Notes under the pieces: model-generated
The model's input: only the letters and a program-made list of their open reading frames with translations
The model's database searches: none
Told to the model about the DNA's origin: nothing
Assembly (NCBI RefSeq): GCF_947179165.1
Contig: NC_077238.1
Span: 41,593,793 to 41,657,792, forward strand
Length of the DNA: 64,000 bases
Reading direction: 5' to 3'
Source of the DNA: Solanum dulcamara
Taxonomy: Eukaryota > Streptophyta > Magnoliopsida > Solanales > Solanaceae
Program-made: the position numbers and the translations under genes
In this document: positions 44,531 to 56,870 of the stretch, piece by piece
How positions within the stretch are numbered: the first letter of the stretch is position 1
Layout: each line of letters begins with the position of its first letter

Positions 44531-47500
44531 CACCTAGAGCATTCACGGTTAATTAATTCTGGGAGATTTTTGGTTCGATAATGATATAATTTTTCAGCTC
44601 TTGGTATCACGGATTCTTAGTTCCTAGCCCTCGTAGTCGTAGCTAATTTGTGTACCTGGTAGGCTTATGGAGACTCGTCCGTATTTTTATTTTAACTTGC
44701 ACTTGAGTTTCCCGACTAGGCTTATGGGGGCCCATGTTGGTGTAGTTAGTTGTAGTCTTTCTAGATTGTAGCTTCCTTTTTGGATATTTACCCTTCTAAT
44801 TTTTGGATGCCATATTGTGACCCCTTTTAAGGCTTATTCCTCTTTTTCATATTATTTTTACCTTTCCTGCTCAGTTAGCCTGTAATCCTTACTGGGTACC
44901 TTATATCTGGTATTCACACTACACTCTGCATCTACTTTCGTGATGCAGATCCGAGCATTAGCTACCACTGCGGATAGATCGAGTCTGTTGCAGCCAGTTC
45001 CAGAGACCAGGTTGAGCACATGCCATTTTGAGATCATTTCTGTCTCCTTTATCTTGGATGGCCCATCTTTTTGTACTTTTGAGACTAGCCGATGTGTATA
45101 TATTTTTGGCCCATTTTTGAGATTTGTACTTATTTTATTTTGGTAGAAATTATGTACTAATGACTTTTAGGTTCTAGGAGGAATTCAGTTTTGTGTGTAT
45201 TTTGCATATATTTTTCTAGATTTCCTTATTTTTGTATTTATTCAATTTCTCTTATTTCTGTATAGTATTTCCCCCCTTAGGCCCATTACTTGAAGTTCTG
45301 GATTACGGATTTGGCTTACCTACCGGGGGATTATGGTAGGTGCCATTATGACCTGAGAAATTTGGTCGTAAAAAGTAGACATTAATTTAAATTTTAAAAA
45401 CTTCATCTTTTAAATTTTAAAAGCATACTTCAATTAGTTTCTAAAGCTTTAGACTTTAGATGTGCATAGATATAGTAATAAAAGAGAGCACAGTCACAAA
45501 AGCATTGAGCATATTCTGTGCACCGACCGCTAGACTATTATTCACCGGCAAATGACATTGCAGAAGGAAATCAAGAGCTAGCATTGATATTTTCGGAAAA
45601 CTATCATCGTATTTTCACCCGTCGTTTAATATCATCATGGAAAACACAACATTCATTTGATTTTTTGAACAAATTTATTTCAATTCATTGACAAAAATAG
45701 ATGTTAAAATAAAAGAATAAATTATCATTAAATTTGTAAGAAAAATTACAATTGACTTTATGAGAATTTTTTAAAAAAAATTATGTAGGGAGATGATATA
45801 GATAGAGCGAAACTAATGTTTACATAAAAATACAATTATAAGAAGATATTATATGTAGAAAATAATGTATTTAATAACCTTGTCAACATTAAGGAAAATA
45901 CTACTTATTGAGAAGAAATTCTACTCTAATAATCACATTCGTTCAAACAAAAAATAGTAAGTTGTAAAAGAAATAGCATACCACTATTTAGTTGGGGAAA
46001 TGATGCTTTTTAGTTGTGCCTAAAATATAAACACAAATCATTGTTAATGTTTTAGAGAAAAAACATGGTTAAATTGTTCCAAAAATTATAGTATTCTAAG
46101 AAGCGTCCTTCACCACTTCTTACTTTGTCGCCGTCGAATATGGATTCCTGTAAACCTAAGCTTGTTTCCGTAAGGCTTGGATATTTGAATATATAGAGGT
46201 TTTGACTAAGAATGTGAATACATGTTTTAAATTAAAATGTTCAGTGAAAGAGGACTCCATGAATGGAAAACACATGTTCTGTGAATATTGTAACCACATA
46301 ATCTGACAGTTTCTTATTTCAAAAAAGTTATCATAATTCTGTTGCTCATGGTGATGGCAGTTTAGTATTTTTATAAAAAAATCAATTTTATAACAGATGG
46401 CCTCATGGAAGTTTTTTAAAGTTTAAAATTAAGCTTCCACTTATCATATTTTGGTGCTTAACTATAGTTGTTTGCATTTATTTTTTGTTTTGTTTTGTAA
46501 TTTGATCATAAAATAGAATAACAAATGTCTATTAAACAAAGTGGGAAAAATAATTTTAAAAGACTATCCATTTCCCTCCATGAAGAATTCACTATTTTAT
46601 TACATTTTTTTATATTACTAGGTAACTTGACCGCGTTGTGGATGGTCACAAAGAACCTCATTAAAGTTACAAATGATTTTTCCTATTATCTAGATAATAA
46701 AATAACTTAAAGTTTGATCTTTGCTAAAACTAAAAGAAATTAAAAATATCTCAACATGAATTATTAGATTTAATATTGTCACACATCCCATTACAGAGCA
46801 TTGTGATATACTGAAAATATTATGATGGAGATCTTAGAGCATTTCCATATGGTGAAAATATTACATGAGTAGCAAAGATATGATTAAAAAAATTCAATAG
46901 AAAAGAATAATTGTTTCTTTCATGCCATTACTGTCTTAAACTTTACCAGAAAAGAAGGGAAAGGGTGTAAACGTAACTTGTTCACTTTCTCATAGAAATA
47001 AGCTTGTACACATGTCTTTTGATATTGATATAAAACCCATAGCTCCATTGGCATGAACTACTTCAGTTGGTGAGATGTTAATGCTTCTAGAATATAAGTG
47101 AACAACTTTACTGAATTGTTTCTGCTTTAAGAACTCTTAAAGGAAAACATCATACATGCAAAGCACTATAATAGCATACATGTAAACACATCATAAGAAC
47201 CCAGCATTGCATTTCATAAAGAGGTAATTTAAATTTAAAAGTAAAATAATGTACATGTAAACATGTAAAATCACCATAAGGACCTAACATTGCATTTTAT
47301 GAAGAGACATTTAATATCTAAAAGGAAAATAGATATATTTAAATGGTGTCCATCAAATCTGATCATAACTTCATGAGAAAAACCTATTGTTGCTTTGCCT
47401 ATTTTACATTCACACTCTTTCTAATTTTGCATAGTTTTATTTATAATAGCTAATTGAGATCTAAAGGTCAAATGTTAGTATACATATACAATAACACCTA

Positions 47501-47851
47501 TACATAGCACTCCTAAAAACTTTCAGAAAAATGTTACCACTACACAGAGATTTGACTGTGAATAAATTTTTTAGCAGTTACGACACTATTATAGATTATA
47601 AGATATTCATTTCCATAGACATCAACTCATTTAAAGTCTTTAGAAGATATTAAAGTTTGTTGGGACTTATCATCTTCCGATAGCATCAAAACAAAAAAAT
47701 CTTTTGAAAGAAATGAACTTCAAAAAGGATTAATCAAGTGACTTGATACATGGGTAAAACAATACGCTCATTTTACACATCCAGAAGAGAACTATACTGA
47801 AGGAAAGAAGGAAAAGAACGTAAAAGGATAAGAAATCATCATAAATCTGAC

Positions 47852-47943
47852 CTGTTTGTAATGGAATAGACATGGAAAACCTCTCGCTATTTTCAGATAG
47901 TGTTACCCTATGAACCAGAGAAGGCAAGATCATTTGTCCATAG
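47852..47943 (-). pseudogene. Possible exon resembling the C-terminal part of a 2-oxoglutarate/Fe(II) dioxygenase
   Basis: On the minus strand the segment is bounded by a good acceptor (TTTTTATGTAG before 47943) and a donor (ACAG|GTCAG after 47852). It encodes YGQMILPSLVHRV, then TLSENSERFSMSIPLQTG. The pattern H-R-V-x7-R-x-S has exactly the spacing of the distal iron His and the 2-oxoglutarate-binding Arg-x-Ser of plant 2OG-Fe(II) oxygenases. No other domain of that family was found nearby, and exon borders at this place are not typical for the family. At best a decayed exon or chance resemblance. Confidence 0.3.
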
Positions 47944-48169
47944 CTACATAAAAATTTCTGTTAGAATTAATTTACATAGTATTTGAGGCAATAGATATTA
48001 TTGCATCCAGTGTATTCAATTTGAATTTTGTATACAGTCGAAAGGTATATTTTTAATAAGAAATTGAATGTGGCTAAATTCGTATCTACTGATACGGAGT
48101 AATAACGTCAGTTCTATACTTTACACCCATTTGGTTTAAATTCAAATATTTTCTTATTTCTCATATATG

Positions 48170-48740
48170 TACTAACGCGTGAATTAATTTACCGCATAGT
48201 TGCAACAAAAATATATCCATGATCGAGGTAGACTACAAGAGAATAAAGTGATTGGAAAATGTGAATTTGCATACCTTTTGGCAATTTTGAAGATGATTCT
48301 TCATAAGTCTATTTCGATTTGCAAGACACTGATGACATTCATAGTTATAAGCAAATTCTAGAGAAGGAGATGACAATTGGTTAATATGGATAAATTAGTC
48401 TAACTTAACATCTATAGACCTTAGTTATCAATTTTGCAAAATTAGTAGGTAGAATTCAAAATCTTTCAAGTGCAGAAATAATAGTACTAATTAGATTTTT
48501 TAGTGATAAAAAAGTTTGTTGTTTAGGACGTATACATTGATGGGTGAATGTATCACTACAAAAATCATAGTACTTTGAAATTTTGGAAATGAATGTTTAC
48601 TGTTTAGCAATATATGGACTAACAGGTGACTTATTTACTACATAGCATAGAAAAAAGAATATTCATGATCGAGGCAAGAAAGTAATACCTTCGCTGGTCG
48701 ATTGTAAATATGATTCTAGATAAGTCTATTCGGATTGTAA
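48170..48740 (-). repeat. Diverged tandem duplication with conserved donor-like ends
   Basis: 48170-48340 and 48600-48740 align (words TTTACYACATAG, ATATYCATGATCGAGG, AGACTTAT..AGAATCAT). A third, shorter match is at 48906-48975. In all three the minus-strand match ends at GGTAT, a donor-like word. The unit is about 430 bp. Confidence 0.6.
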
Positions 48741-48905
48741 AATCACCAACAACACTCAAAGTAATTTAGGAAACTATAAAGAATTGAAAAATATAGAGCA
48801 ATTGGTCTGGTTTAGTATGACATGCCGAAGTTGAATTTACATGTATTAATTGTGTGAAATTATGTATACTTCAAAATCATGAAAATTGTGGGCTAAAAAT
48901 CATAC

Positions 48906-49034
48906 CTTCACCAAGGGCTCGAGGCAACGATGATTTTTGGCGAAGTCTCTTTCGGTTTGAAAATTAACCAAAACCCTAACACATGGTAAAGAAGAAGAGC
49001 CAATGGGTGAATACGTACATTGTGTGTCGCCCAT
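48906..49034 (-). CDS. Possible first exon of an unidentified gene
   Basis: On the minus strand an ATG at 49034 opens 43 codons without a stop, ending at a good phase-0 donor (GTGAAG|GTATGA). The peptide starts MGDTQCTYSPIGSSS and contains NFQTERDFAKNH. No family is recognised, no TATA box is evident upstream, and no convincing second exon was joined. The 3' half is repeated, degenerate, at 48677-48740 and 48270-48340 with the donor kept, which suggests a duplicated first exon. It may be non-coding chance. Confidence 0.25.
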
Positions 49035-49143
49035 TGTCAGAGCAGAGTTGACGTGTTGTAGTGATGTTTAGGCATTATCCTAGGTTAACAGAATGCTTAT
49101 TTGATGATTTCCCTAATGAGAATTGTTGGATCGGAAGGAAAGG

Positions 49144-50671
49144 TGTCGCGACCCTAACTAAGGCAAAGTCGTGACACAACGATCGAAAATCTAAAGGATT
49201 TCAACCAAGCCATCTTAGTAAAACATCGCACACATAAGGTAAATAGACATAATAAGATAAGCGAAAAAATCAACTCAACATAGACGTAAAAGGAGAAGTA
49301 AACCCAACTCAAATGTCCAACAAGGACTATATCATGTTTCACTTCTAAATATGCCTCTATACTAAACTTTATGGGGGCTTAGGACAAGCTCCTAGCTCAC
49401 CCGAATCATAAAAGAAGTCAAGTAACATATGAAAGAAAGTCCTTCTTCGATGAATGAGGACGCACCATTTAAAACTCAAGAATGCTAAGTCAACTCTAGC
49501 CACGAATGTGAGGAGTGTGAGTATCGCCATCCCTACATTATGAGAAAATGTAGGCAAAATATGTGTTTGTACATAGAAGGTACTAAGTATGTGAGATATG
49601 CATGAAAAAGTTATAGAACGTGAGTAATATAACATATTATGCATGAACAATCATAAATGAGCACGAATAAGGCTTAAAATCATTTGAAAACACATGAAAA
49701 CTTGTGGTCAATGCATCATAAAACTTATAGTAAAACTAACATCTTTGTATATAACTTTTGTGGGATAAAACCTTTAACCAACATCTTAAAAACAATGTGA
49801 GCTATAACATGGAATCTGATGTAACTCCCATATCGAGAAGAGAGAGACTACTTGCCAAGGTAGACTCCGTGAGAACAACTTAACTTCATGAACTATATGT
49901 CAATCCATTAGCTAAGTCATAAGGCAACCTACGGGGGAAACATAGTTTGGGACTTTAGGTTGCTACTAGGATTCCTTTGAGTAACTAACTACGTCACCGG
50001 AATGAACCCCTTAACTTCATCATAAAAATAATCATTAGTGTAGCTCATTAACTTGGTGATTCATAAGAATCCATAAACTTTGGTTAGAATTTTCCGTATC
50101 TCCATCTTAAATCATAATTTATGTGAGTATTGTCCTTATCACACCATAATACCTTTCTTGGATCATCATTATAACTTTCATCATTCAGTCATAAATATCA
50201 CTCTTTCATAAAAGCTTTCATTTGAAAATCATTGAACTTCATAATCATAATTCACGTAAATCATCATTGAAAATAGCTTCATGCTTGGACATTTATAATT
50301 GAACTTGAAATCATGTAATTAATGTAGAATCATGCTTATAATGATCATTGATAATAATTAAAAATATAATGAAATAGCCCAATGCAATTTATCAAAACTA
50401 GGGTTAAAAAACTAATGAAATTTAAAAAGGTCCTTGAGGAAAACCTTGGGACTCCATAAGTGAAACGAACCTATGGATCAATCCCACATACCTTGGTGAA
50501 TTATCTCATAATTTGAAGAAGAACCTCGGTGTTCTTGGAACCCTAGCTTGGAATTGTAGGAGAACCTTGAGAGAATTGCTTAGTCTTGCCTTAAAGAATT
50601 TTGGGAGAATGAATTAGAATATGAGGGGAATTTGAAGAGTTTGGGGATTTATAGGTTGTGAACTTGGCCTT
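49144..50671 (-). mobile_element. Family S LTR fragment (minus strand)
   Basis: In plus coordinates it starts TGTCGCGACCC at 49144 and aligns in reverse with 39900-41595 (words around 49370-49600, 49900-50000 and 50440-50520). The LTR start (right side), with the palindromic cluster, is lost at 50671, where another LTR begins. Confidence 0.8.
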
Positions 50672-52318
50672 TATCATGACCCAATTTCCCAAGCCGTGAT
50701 GGCAGCTGCTAACACCAACCCGCAGATAAGCCTAACCCTTAACCCTTAGGTCGGAACTAGAGGCAACAGGCTACCAAACGGAAGATAAATAATAATACGA
50801 AGAGATAGGACAATTAAAATAAATCACAAGAAATCATCCCAAGACCTGGCATCAGTTGGTAATCTAGCATCTAAATCAAATACGAATATAAGGCTTTTTA
50901 AAATTCAAAATAAGTATAGACAGTCTTCAAAAGAAATTAAAGATTTGTCCTAGTCTGTCATAGATAAAAATCAGCAACTACAAACGCAGGGGCTCACCAA
51001 ATCTCCAAACCAAGAGCTGCTCCGTACCAGTCCAAATCAACAGCGAAAACCCGTACTATGATCTGTAGGGGCAGAAGTGTAGTATGAATACCAAATGAAT
51101 CATACTCAGTAGACATAGGCCGACTGAGCTCACAGATAAAGTAATTATAAATAACATATAATCAGGTAAATACTACATAAGTGACTAATCAAGAATTACC
51201 ACAATAATGTCAGGAAATAAGACAAAGAGGCTGGAGATATAGATAAAGGAGTAGAGTGAAAGAATGCACCTGAAACACAATCCAACAACCTATTAACAAA
51301 AGAAGGCATCATAGGAGTTTATTAAATGAGAATAGTGCTAATAGGCAACGCTAACCACGTAATCACCTAGGAACTAATCCGATTGATACTAGAAGGAAGT
51401 ACCAACCACAATCCAACTCAAATACCACATAGATCGACTACAAATACAACCAAAGGTAAGTACAAGTAAAATCAAATAATAACCGACTTGACGCCCATAC
51501 CCTCACCTCCATAAAATTGGGGGACCACACAATACAACTATACTGGTGATAGGCAATGCTAATGAACATAAGTTTGTTGTAAAAACTAGTAACATCATCT
51601 GTGACTCTCAGAGATCAACAATAACAAGTGTATAGACCCACCCCCATTGTTGGCTTGCCAGGTGGGACATATACGACTCCCTCATCCAATTCAGTGCTGC
51701 ATTAGCTAGAGAGGACCATAGGGGACATAGGAAGTTCGTATACTCTGCCTGGGCCTAAACCAGGTCTTACATAGACATATAGTATCCTTATGGTAGTACC
51801 GAAGAGTTAGTGTCCAAGCTGATGTAGAAAGGGAGGCAATGCGTCGGATATCACTAAACAAGTAACCTTAAATCGTGAGCACCCTCAAAAGGGGCTGCCC
51901 AGCCAGCCAGTAAACTTCAAGGGGCATCGACCTAGCTATCAAGAGTAAACCCGGTGGCATGGATAAGTCAAGAAAGGGCGTTGACACGCTAAATAGCCAA
52001 GTAAAATTGAGTACATCCTAGTTGCCTCTACTGCCTCAAGTAGAAAGAAGATTAGGTCTTTGATGCCCCATAAGTTTCAAAACCAGTGACCAAGTAATCT
52101 AGGTGGTATGACTCCCGTTAAAACCAATTTAAAATTAGTAAAAGTGTGAGAAATCCTTCTAAAAAATAGTAGTTAAAATCTAATGAAACTACCAGTATCG
52201 TACCACAAAACGAGTGAATATGCTCAATCAATGCAAGCATGCCATCACCAGCATCCAAACAAGACACATACAACCCAAACAATAATGTCAAGCTAAACCA
52301 CACTATCAAGGAAAAAGA

Positions 52319-52620
52319 ACTAACCTGGGCTCTAATCTCTCCTCGAACACGACCTCGGGCCCCATAATAGATAATAGACAAGATGGCATCATAAGCCTAC
52401 CTCTAAAAAAGTGAACCATCGAGACATGGCTCATAATTAAGTAGGGGGAGAAATATCTTGAGGAACGATACCTTACCCCAAAGTATGCCATCTAAGCTCC
52501 CAACAAGCACAACTAAGCCAAACCTTTTGCTACAGTGAGCCTCAAAGGTCTCCGGCACTAGAACTAAGTCACACTAACCATCACAAGCCTTATCGGAAGC
52601 TATACCTAGCTATAAGGGCA
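52319..52620 (-). repeat. Unidentified repeat Y, copy 2
   Basis: Aligned with 24574-24870. Its right side does not continue into repeat X here. No domain recognised. Confidence 0.6.
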
Positions 52621-53424
52621 CTGGAACACAAACTAAAGCATCTAAGGATCAAACCTATCCTAAGGACATTAGTTTCGATCTTAAGAGGGATAACCTCACC
52701 AAACCATAATGCAACAAAAGCCACAAGCCTAAAACAAGGATCTTGAGAGACTGCGCTAGTCTAAGGTCCAACAGAAGTCAAAGAAATGAGAAAAAAAGAG
52801 GGGATGCCCTAAATCCGGCCAATACCAACCTAAATCATATGCATTATATACTAAACGATATCTAATAGAACACAGTCAAAAAGGAAGACCGTAGCCTACC
52901 TCGAAGCCAAACCGCATGCTCCGAATCCACCAAAATAAAGCTCTCAACCTCTGAACCACCTTCGATCACTACCACGCTAACAAAATAACCATGAGGTCAA
53001 TACGTATGTTTTGACACCAAATTCAAAATTTTCGAAGACAGACCCAAAATCAGGACTAAAATGGGTTTATGGGACCTACGCTAGAAATATCAAAATCAAC
53101 TCTGTGAAAAGGTTCATTTGATTATAATGAACTTTTGGTCAAAATTATAGTACAATTCGACGCTTAGAAATACAAAATTCACACCATGTAATTTTTCACC
53201 ATTGATGGAGGAAATCAAGAAAGAGGGAACCCTTTGGGCATGAAATTACCTCAATATGATGCTTTCTGAAGCTCCCAAAACATCACATACATTCTCCTCA
53301 CAAATCCCCACAACCCAGCTTTTGAATTAATCAATTTGGATAAGAATTGGGAGACGTATGCAAATTCGTAGTTGTGGGATGAGGCGGATACGCATATGGT
53401 CTTTTAAATAAAGACCAGGCAAAA

Positions 53425-53490
53425 TTATTCATCGTGATCACAGAGCACTATACTCGCGATCGTGGATCACTATCTCGCGATCGAGAGCCA
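53425..53490. repeat. Palindromic-word cluster (CGCGATCG type)
   Basis: TCTCGCGATCGAGA (53473-53486) folds with 5-bp arms around CGAT. CGCGATCG occurs at 53455-53462, and GTGATCAC is nearby at about 53434. On the minus strand the palindromic AT-rich word GGTCTTTATTTAAAAGACC (53398-53416) follows it. Confidence 0.75.
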
Positions 53491-53560
53491 TAAAATTTGA
53501 TGTTCCAAACTTAATGACTCATGCAAAATTTTCATCTGAGGAAGACCAACTACATCACAT

Positions 53561-54515
53561 AACTTTAGGGAAGTCACATATCTCAACTAAGCATGAAAGG
53601 ATGACAACAACCCAAAATAAGGAAACCAACCTGGGCAAAGCCTAAAATTTCAAATCTCAACTTCAAAACCCAAGAACCCAAATCAGAACTCACCTTCTGA
53701 AACTGAATACTCCACTCCAAAAGAACAATTTACCCCATGGATGAAAAGACTGCACAGATTCTAGCTTTGTTGACTTATTCCTACAATAGGAACTCATGAA
53801 ACATCATCACTATGTACCCATAAATTACTCTGCCACCTCAATTCTGAGCCAACTATTCTATTTTGAGGGAAATCATGCCAGTAGGTGATGCATAAAGATG
53901 ATCACCTAATCGGTAATGGTCCAAGAGCATTTGCTCTGATTCACAAATATCATAATCTGCTGAATACGCTAAAAGCAAACCTTTCATCCCAAAAAATTCA
54001 AAATTATAGACTCCACAAATTAGTTTGACCCTATCCTATAGATGAATTTCCTAACCAACTTCTCCTCTCCCAACTTAGGCTACATCTGGAGCCAATTATG
54101 AACACTGCTGCTCAAACTCTATCTGAAACTCAATCCTCAAGATCTACCAACACAATTGGAGGGAACTAATAATAATAGTAGCAAGGCACGATAGGAGATC
54201 ACATATCCTAAATATTTAACTAACTGCATCCAAGCACCAAAACCTTCAAAAGAGACCGCTCCCTAAAATATTGAATGAATGGACCATAGCTCTATAACTG
54301 AGAATAAGACTAAGGAAAATGGGAAGAGACGACCAACTAGGATTACTATAAGGAATCTAGCCAGGTAGGCTAATTGAGAAAACCTCAACACACAACCTAG
54401 AATCGAACCCAAACAATACTCAAATACGAAGATAGCCGTCTAAGTAAAGAAACTAGAATGGATGGAAAGAAATACTAGTCAAGGCAACTCTAGCTATGTA
54501 CAAGGATATGAGGAA
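53561..54515 (-). repeat. Unidentified repeat X, copy 2
   Basis: Aligned with 23691-24573; divergence is roughly one base in five by eye. On the minus strand it lies downstream of a gag region, as in element D. No protein similarity recognised. Confidence 0.6.
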
Positions 54516-54949
54516 CCATTCAACCACTAACCCAATGGGACAATGAGCATCTAAGTCGACCTCAAAGCTAACTAGATCCTCCAGCACCCAAACTCCCAAA
54601 ACCAATAGAGCTGGTCTAGCTACCTATCCAACAAGGATGTGCACCATGGCAGAATTGATGGTAAGAGAGACAAGAGAGAGTTAACTATCCCAGCCACAAT
54701 CTCACATCAAAATAGCATGGTAAAGACATGGAAAATTGCTCAACTACAATTACTCAAACTCAAATAGAAACTTAACTTAGTCGATCCACTACTAAAAAAA
54801 TCAACCATAGAGCCAAAACACATATACATAAGCCCAGATAAGGTAGCCAGAACAGTTAGGGGGTAACTAACAAGACAAATAGGCATCTATGTGTATGAAA
54901 AAACCCAAAACTATACAGAATGAGAATTATAAGATAGAATAAGGAAATC
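54516..54949. other. Unassigned stretch between repeat X and gag
   Basis: AT-rich, stop-rich on both strands. Nothing recognisable; probably decayed retroelement internal DNA. Confidence 0.4.
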
Positions 54950-55882
54950 AAGAAAATACCATCAAAACCTGGATCTTCAGCCTCAAACTGACTCATAGAA
55001 GCATGGAATGGATTGTGAACGACCTCTGCCCAGGCACCTTAAGCATCACCATCAACCCTCTGAGCTCTACCTCTAACTAGAGGCGACATAAACCCGTAAT
55101 ACTGACCTGGCTGAGCAGGTTGTACATGGGTTCCACACTAGGGACAATCTCTAGATTGATGGCCAAGCTCTCCACAGATGAGACAAGGTGTAATAATTCT
55201 AGTCTGGGACTACAATAATTCATAAGCATCTGGAGGATCAACCCTCACCTGGGTCAATGCCTGGACTTGTGATCAAAACCACCACATTCATAGCAACCTC
55301 TATAGACCGAAGCTCGGCATGAAGAACACAGAGAAATCCTCTAGCGGCCCCTAACAAATTATAAATCATCTTTGACCCTCTAAAAGAACCAACAAGAATA
55401 GGATGAGCTCCAATAACGGAAGGCCCAATGTGCTCACCCTGAGAAGTCTGACCTGAACTCTATCAGTTGTAAACCCTATATCTTGCCTAAAAACCTCTTG
55501 GGACTTGAGGTAATGCCGCTATAGGACTGATAGGTCAAGAAGGAAGGTGACCCTCACCAAAGTGATACTCCTCCTAAAGTGGGATGTTATCATCACTGTG
55601 CTGATAGAGAGGCCTATTGCCACTATGCCTGTAAGCCCTAAGACATGCCTGCTTCACAGCTCTCGTATGACCAACCAGCTAAGGAAAGGTAGATTGGGCC
55701 TCTATCAAGGGCTCTGATTCCAAATGGAGTGGTAACAATCCCCTGATGAATTCTTAACTCATATCCCAATCCGTAATGGATGATGTAGGGTTGTACCCAG
55801 CCCATTCAAGAAACTCTATGACATACTCTGATACTAAGGACAAACCCTACTAGGGAACCACTAACCCATCTCTGGCCTAAAA
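54950..55882 (-). pseudogene. gag remnant with two zinc knuckles (minus strand)
   Basis: Nucleocapsid-type region that would bind the RNA genome. CLICGELGHQSRDC (55144-55185) is a perfect C-x2-C-x4-H-x4-C knuckle. Upstream, CYECGGFDHKSRH followed by a stop (55256-55295) is a second knuckle whose last Cys has become His. An Arg-rich word (VRGRAQR) follows. The capsid part at 55300-55880 is stop-rich. No protease follows; repeat X lies downstream. Most gypsy gags in this window show one knuckle or none. Confidence 0.75.
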
Positions 55883-56312
55883 TGTCACATCCTAAACTAG
55901 GGTCAAGTCATGACATGATGATCGAAATCCAAAAGATAAGTAGAAGTAATAACTCAAAACGTAAGTTTAAGGAATAGAAATACTCAATCAATGTCCATTA
56001 TGGACTACATCAAATTTAATATCTAAACAAGCCTCCATTCTATACTTGATGGGGGCTTAGGACAAGTACCTATCTCACCTGAATCATAATATGAAGATCA
56101 AAGTAGCAATATGAAAAGAGAGTCATCTCATCAATGATATAAAGACTCACCAACATTTTATGAACTAAAGCAACTCTAACCACGAATATGAGTATGGGTA
56201 TTCTTTATCCCTATATTATGAGAAAATATAGGTAAAATATGTGTTATTACATAGATGGTATTAAGTATGTGAGATATGTATGAACAAGTAAGGGAACTGT
56301 GAGACCTCGAAA
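55883..56312 (-). mobile_element. Family S LTR fragment (minus strand)
   Basis: It starts TGTCACATCC at 55883 and aligns with 49144-49630 in the same sense (words ATGATGATCGAAATC, TTGATGGGGGCTTAGGACAAG and AAGTATGTGAGATATG). It stops near 56312 at GTGAG, where ACCTCGAAAGTC, the start word of the same LTR in the opposite sense, is joined on. Confidence 0.75.
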
Positions 56313-56334
56313 GTCAAAAATTTGGAACCAAGAA

Positions 56335-56870
56335 GAAGGCATCGACAAATGTTTGATAATGACCAGCTAGTCCTAAGAAACTACGCATTTCTGTAGGAGT
56401 AGTTATCTAGGCTAACTTTTCACAGCATTAATCTTCTGCAAGTCTACACTAATGCCTTCACTAGATACCACATGTCCAAGAAAAGCCACTAAGTGCATCC
56501 AGAACTCACATGTAGAAAACTTGGCATATAGTTGATGCTCTCTAAGTGTTTGTAGGACCGATCTCAAATGATTTGCATGTTCTGCGGCATCACATAAATA
56601 TATCAAGATATCATCCATAAATACAATCGCGTACAGTTAAAAAAGGGTTTGAAAACCCTATTCATCATATCCATGAAGGCCGTGGGGGTAATCTTTAGTC
56701 CAAATGACATGATGAGGAACTCAAAGTGCCCATATCTCATCCAGAAGGCTATTTTAGAAATATCTACGTTCCGAATCTTTAGTTGATGATATTCGGGTGA
56801 GAATATAACAGAGCTAAAGAGTTGAGTCACTTCTTGAGTTTGAGCTATTGTCACTTAACTATTCTTGGTT
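56335..56870 (-). pseudogene. Ty3/gypsy reverse transcriptase fragment (minus strand)
   Basis: Palm and thumb of a reverse transcriptase in two frames. 56603-56854 gives VIFSPEYHQLKI, then RYGHFEFLIMSFGL and MNRVFKPF. After a frameshift 56412-56618 gives MDDILIYL (the x-x-D-D motif), [15 protein letters not shown] and KINAV. The text runs on to GHYQTFVDAFF near 56340, then breaks. Both ends are lost; no other pol domain adjoins it. Confidence 0.88.

Larger units (their letters stand above)
42387..45373 (+). mobile_element. 3' LTR of Tekay-like element C
   Basis: 2987 bp from TTTTAATGACCC (TG changed to TT) at 42387 to GGTCGTAAAA at 45373, where the terminal GACA has decayed. It aligns with 30269-32961. 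It contains the TAAAGCGA cluster (43065-43260) and the GAGCATCTGGGTCC tandem zone (44325-44530). Confidence 0.88.
45374..49143. other. AT-rich stretch without recognisable retroelement
   Basis: 3.8 kb, the only long part of the window not assignable to an LTR element. It has no long open frame. It contains a locally duplicated block (48170-48340 against 48600-48740) and two possible minus-strand exons (47852-47943 and 48906-49034). It could be pre-existing intergenic or pseudogenic DNA. The rest, including 45374-47800, shows nothing I can name. Confidence 0.6.
50672..53560 (-). mobile_element. Minus-strand gypsy LTR (family E), related to the young element
   Basis: It starts TATCATGACCC at 50672 (TGTCATGACCC expected). 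The layout matches 60726 onward, including ATYATCCCAAGACCTGG near 50835 against 60885 and the GTAAGTACAA... zones. It carries repeat Y (52319-52620) and a CGCGATCG cluster (53425-53490). The right end is near 53560-53590 but no exact terminus was found, so parts may belong to other elements. Confidence 0.5.

Noticed and set aside
45374..47800. Search for organelle-derived DNA, tRNA genes and inverted-repeat miniature transposons
   Set aside because: No recognisable chloroplast or mitochondrial gene words, no cloverleaf, and no convincing terminal inverted repeats with duplications were found by eye.
49369..49650. Minus-strand frame of 93 codons
   Set aside because: Lies in a family S LTR and is not kept open in the homologous LTRs at 41100-41400 and 60250-60480.
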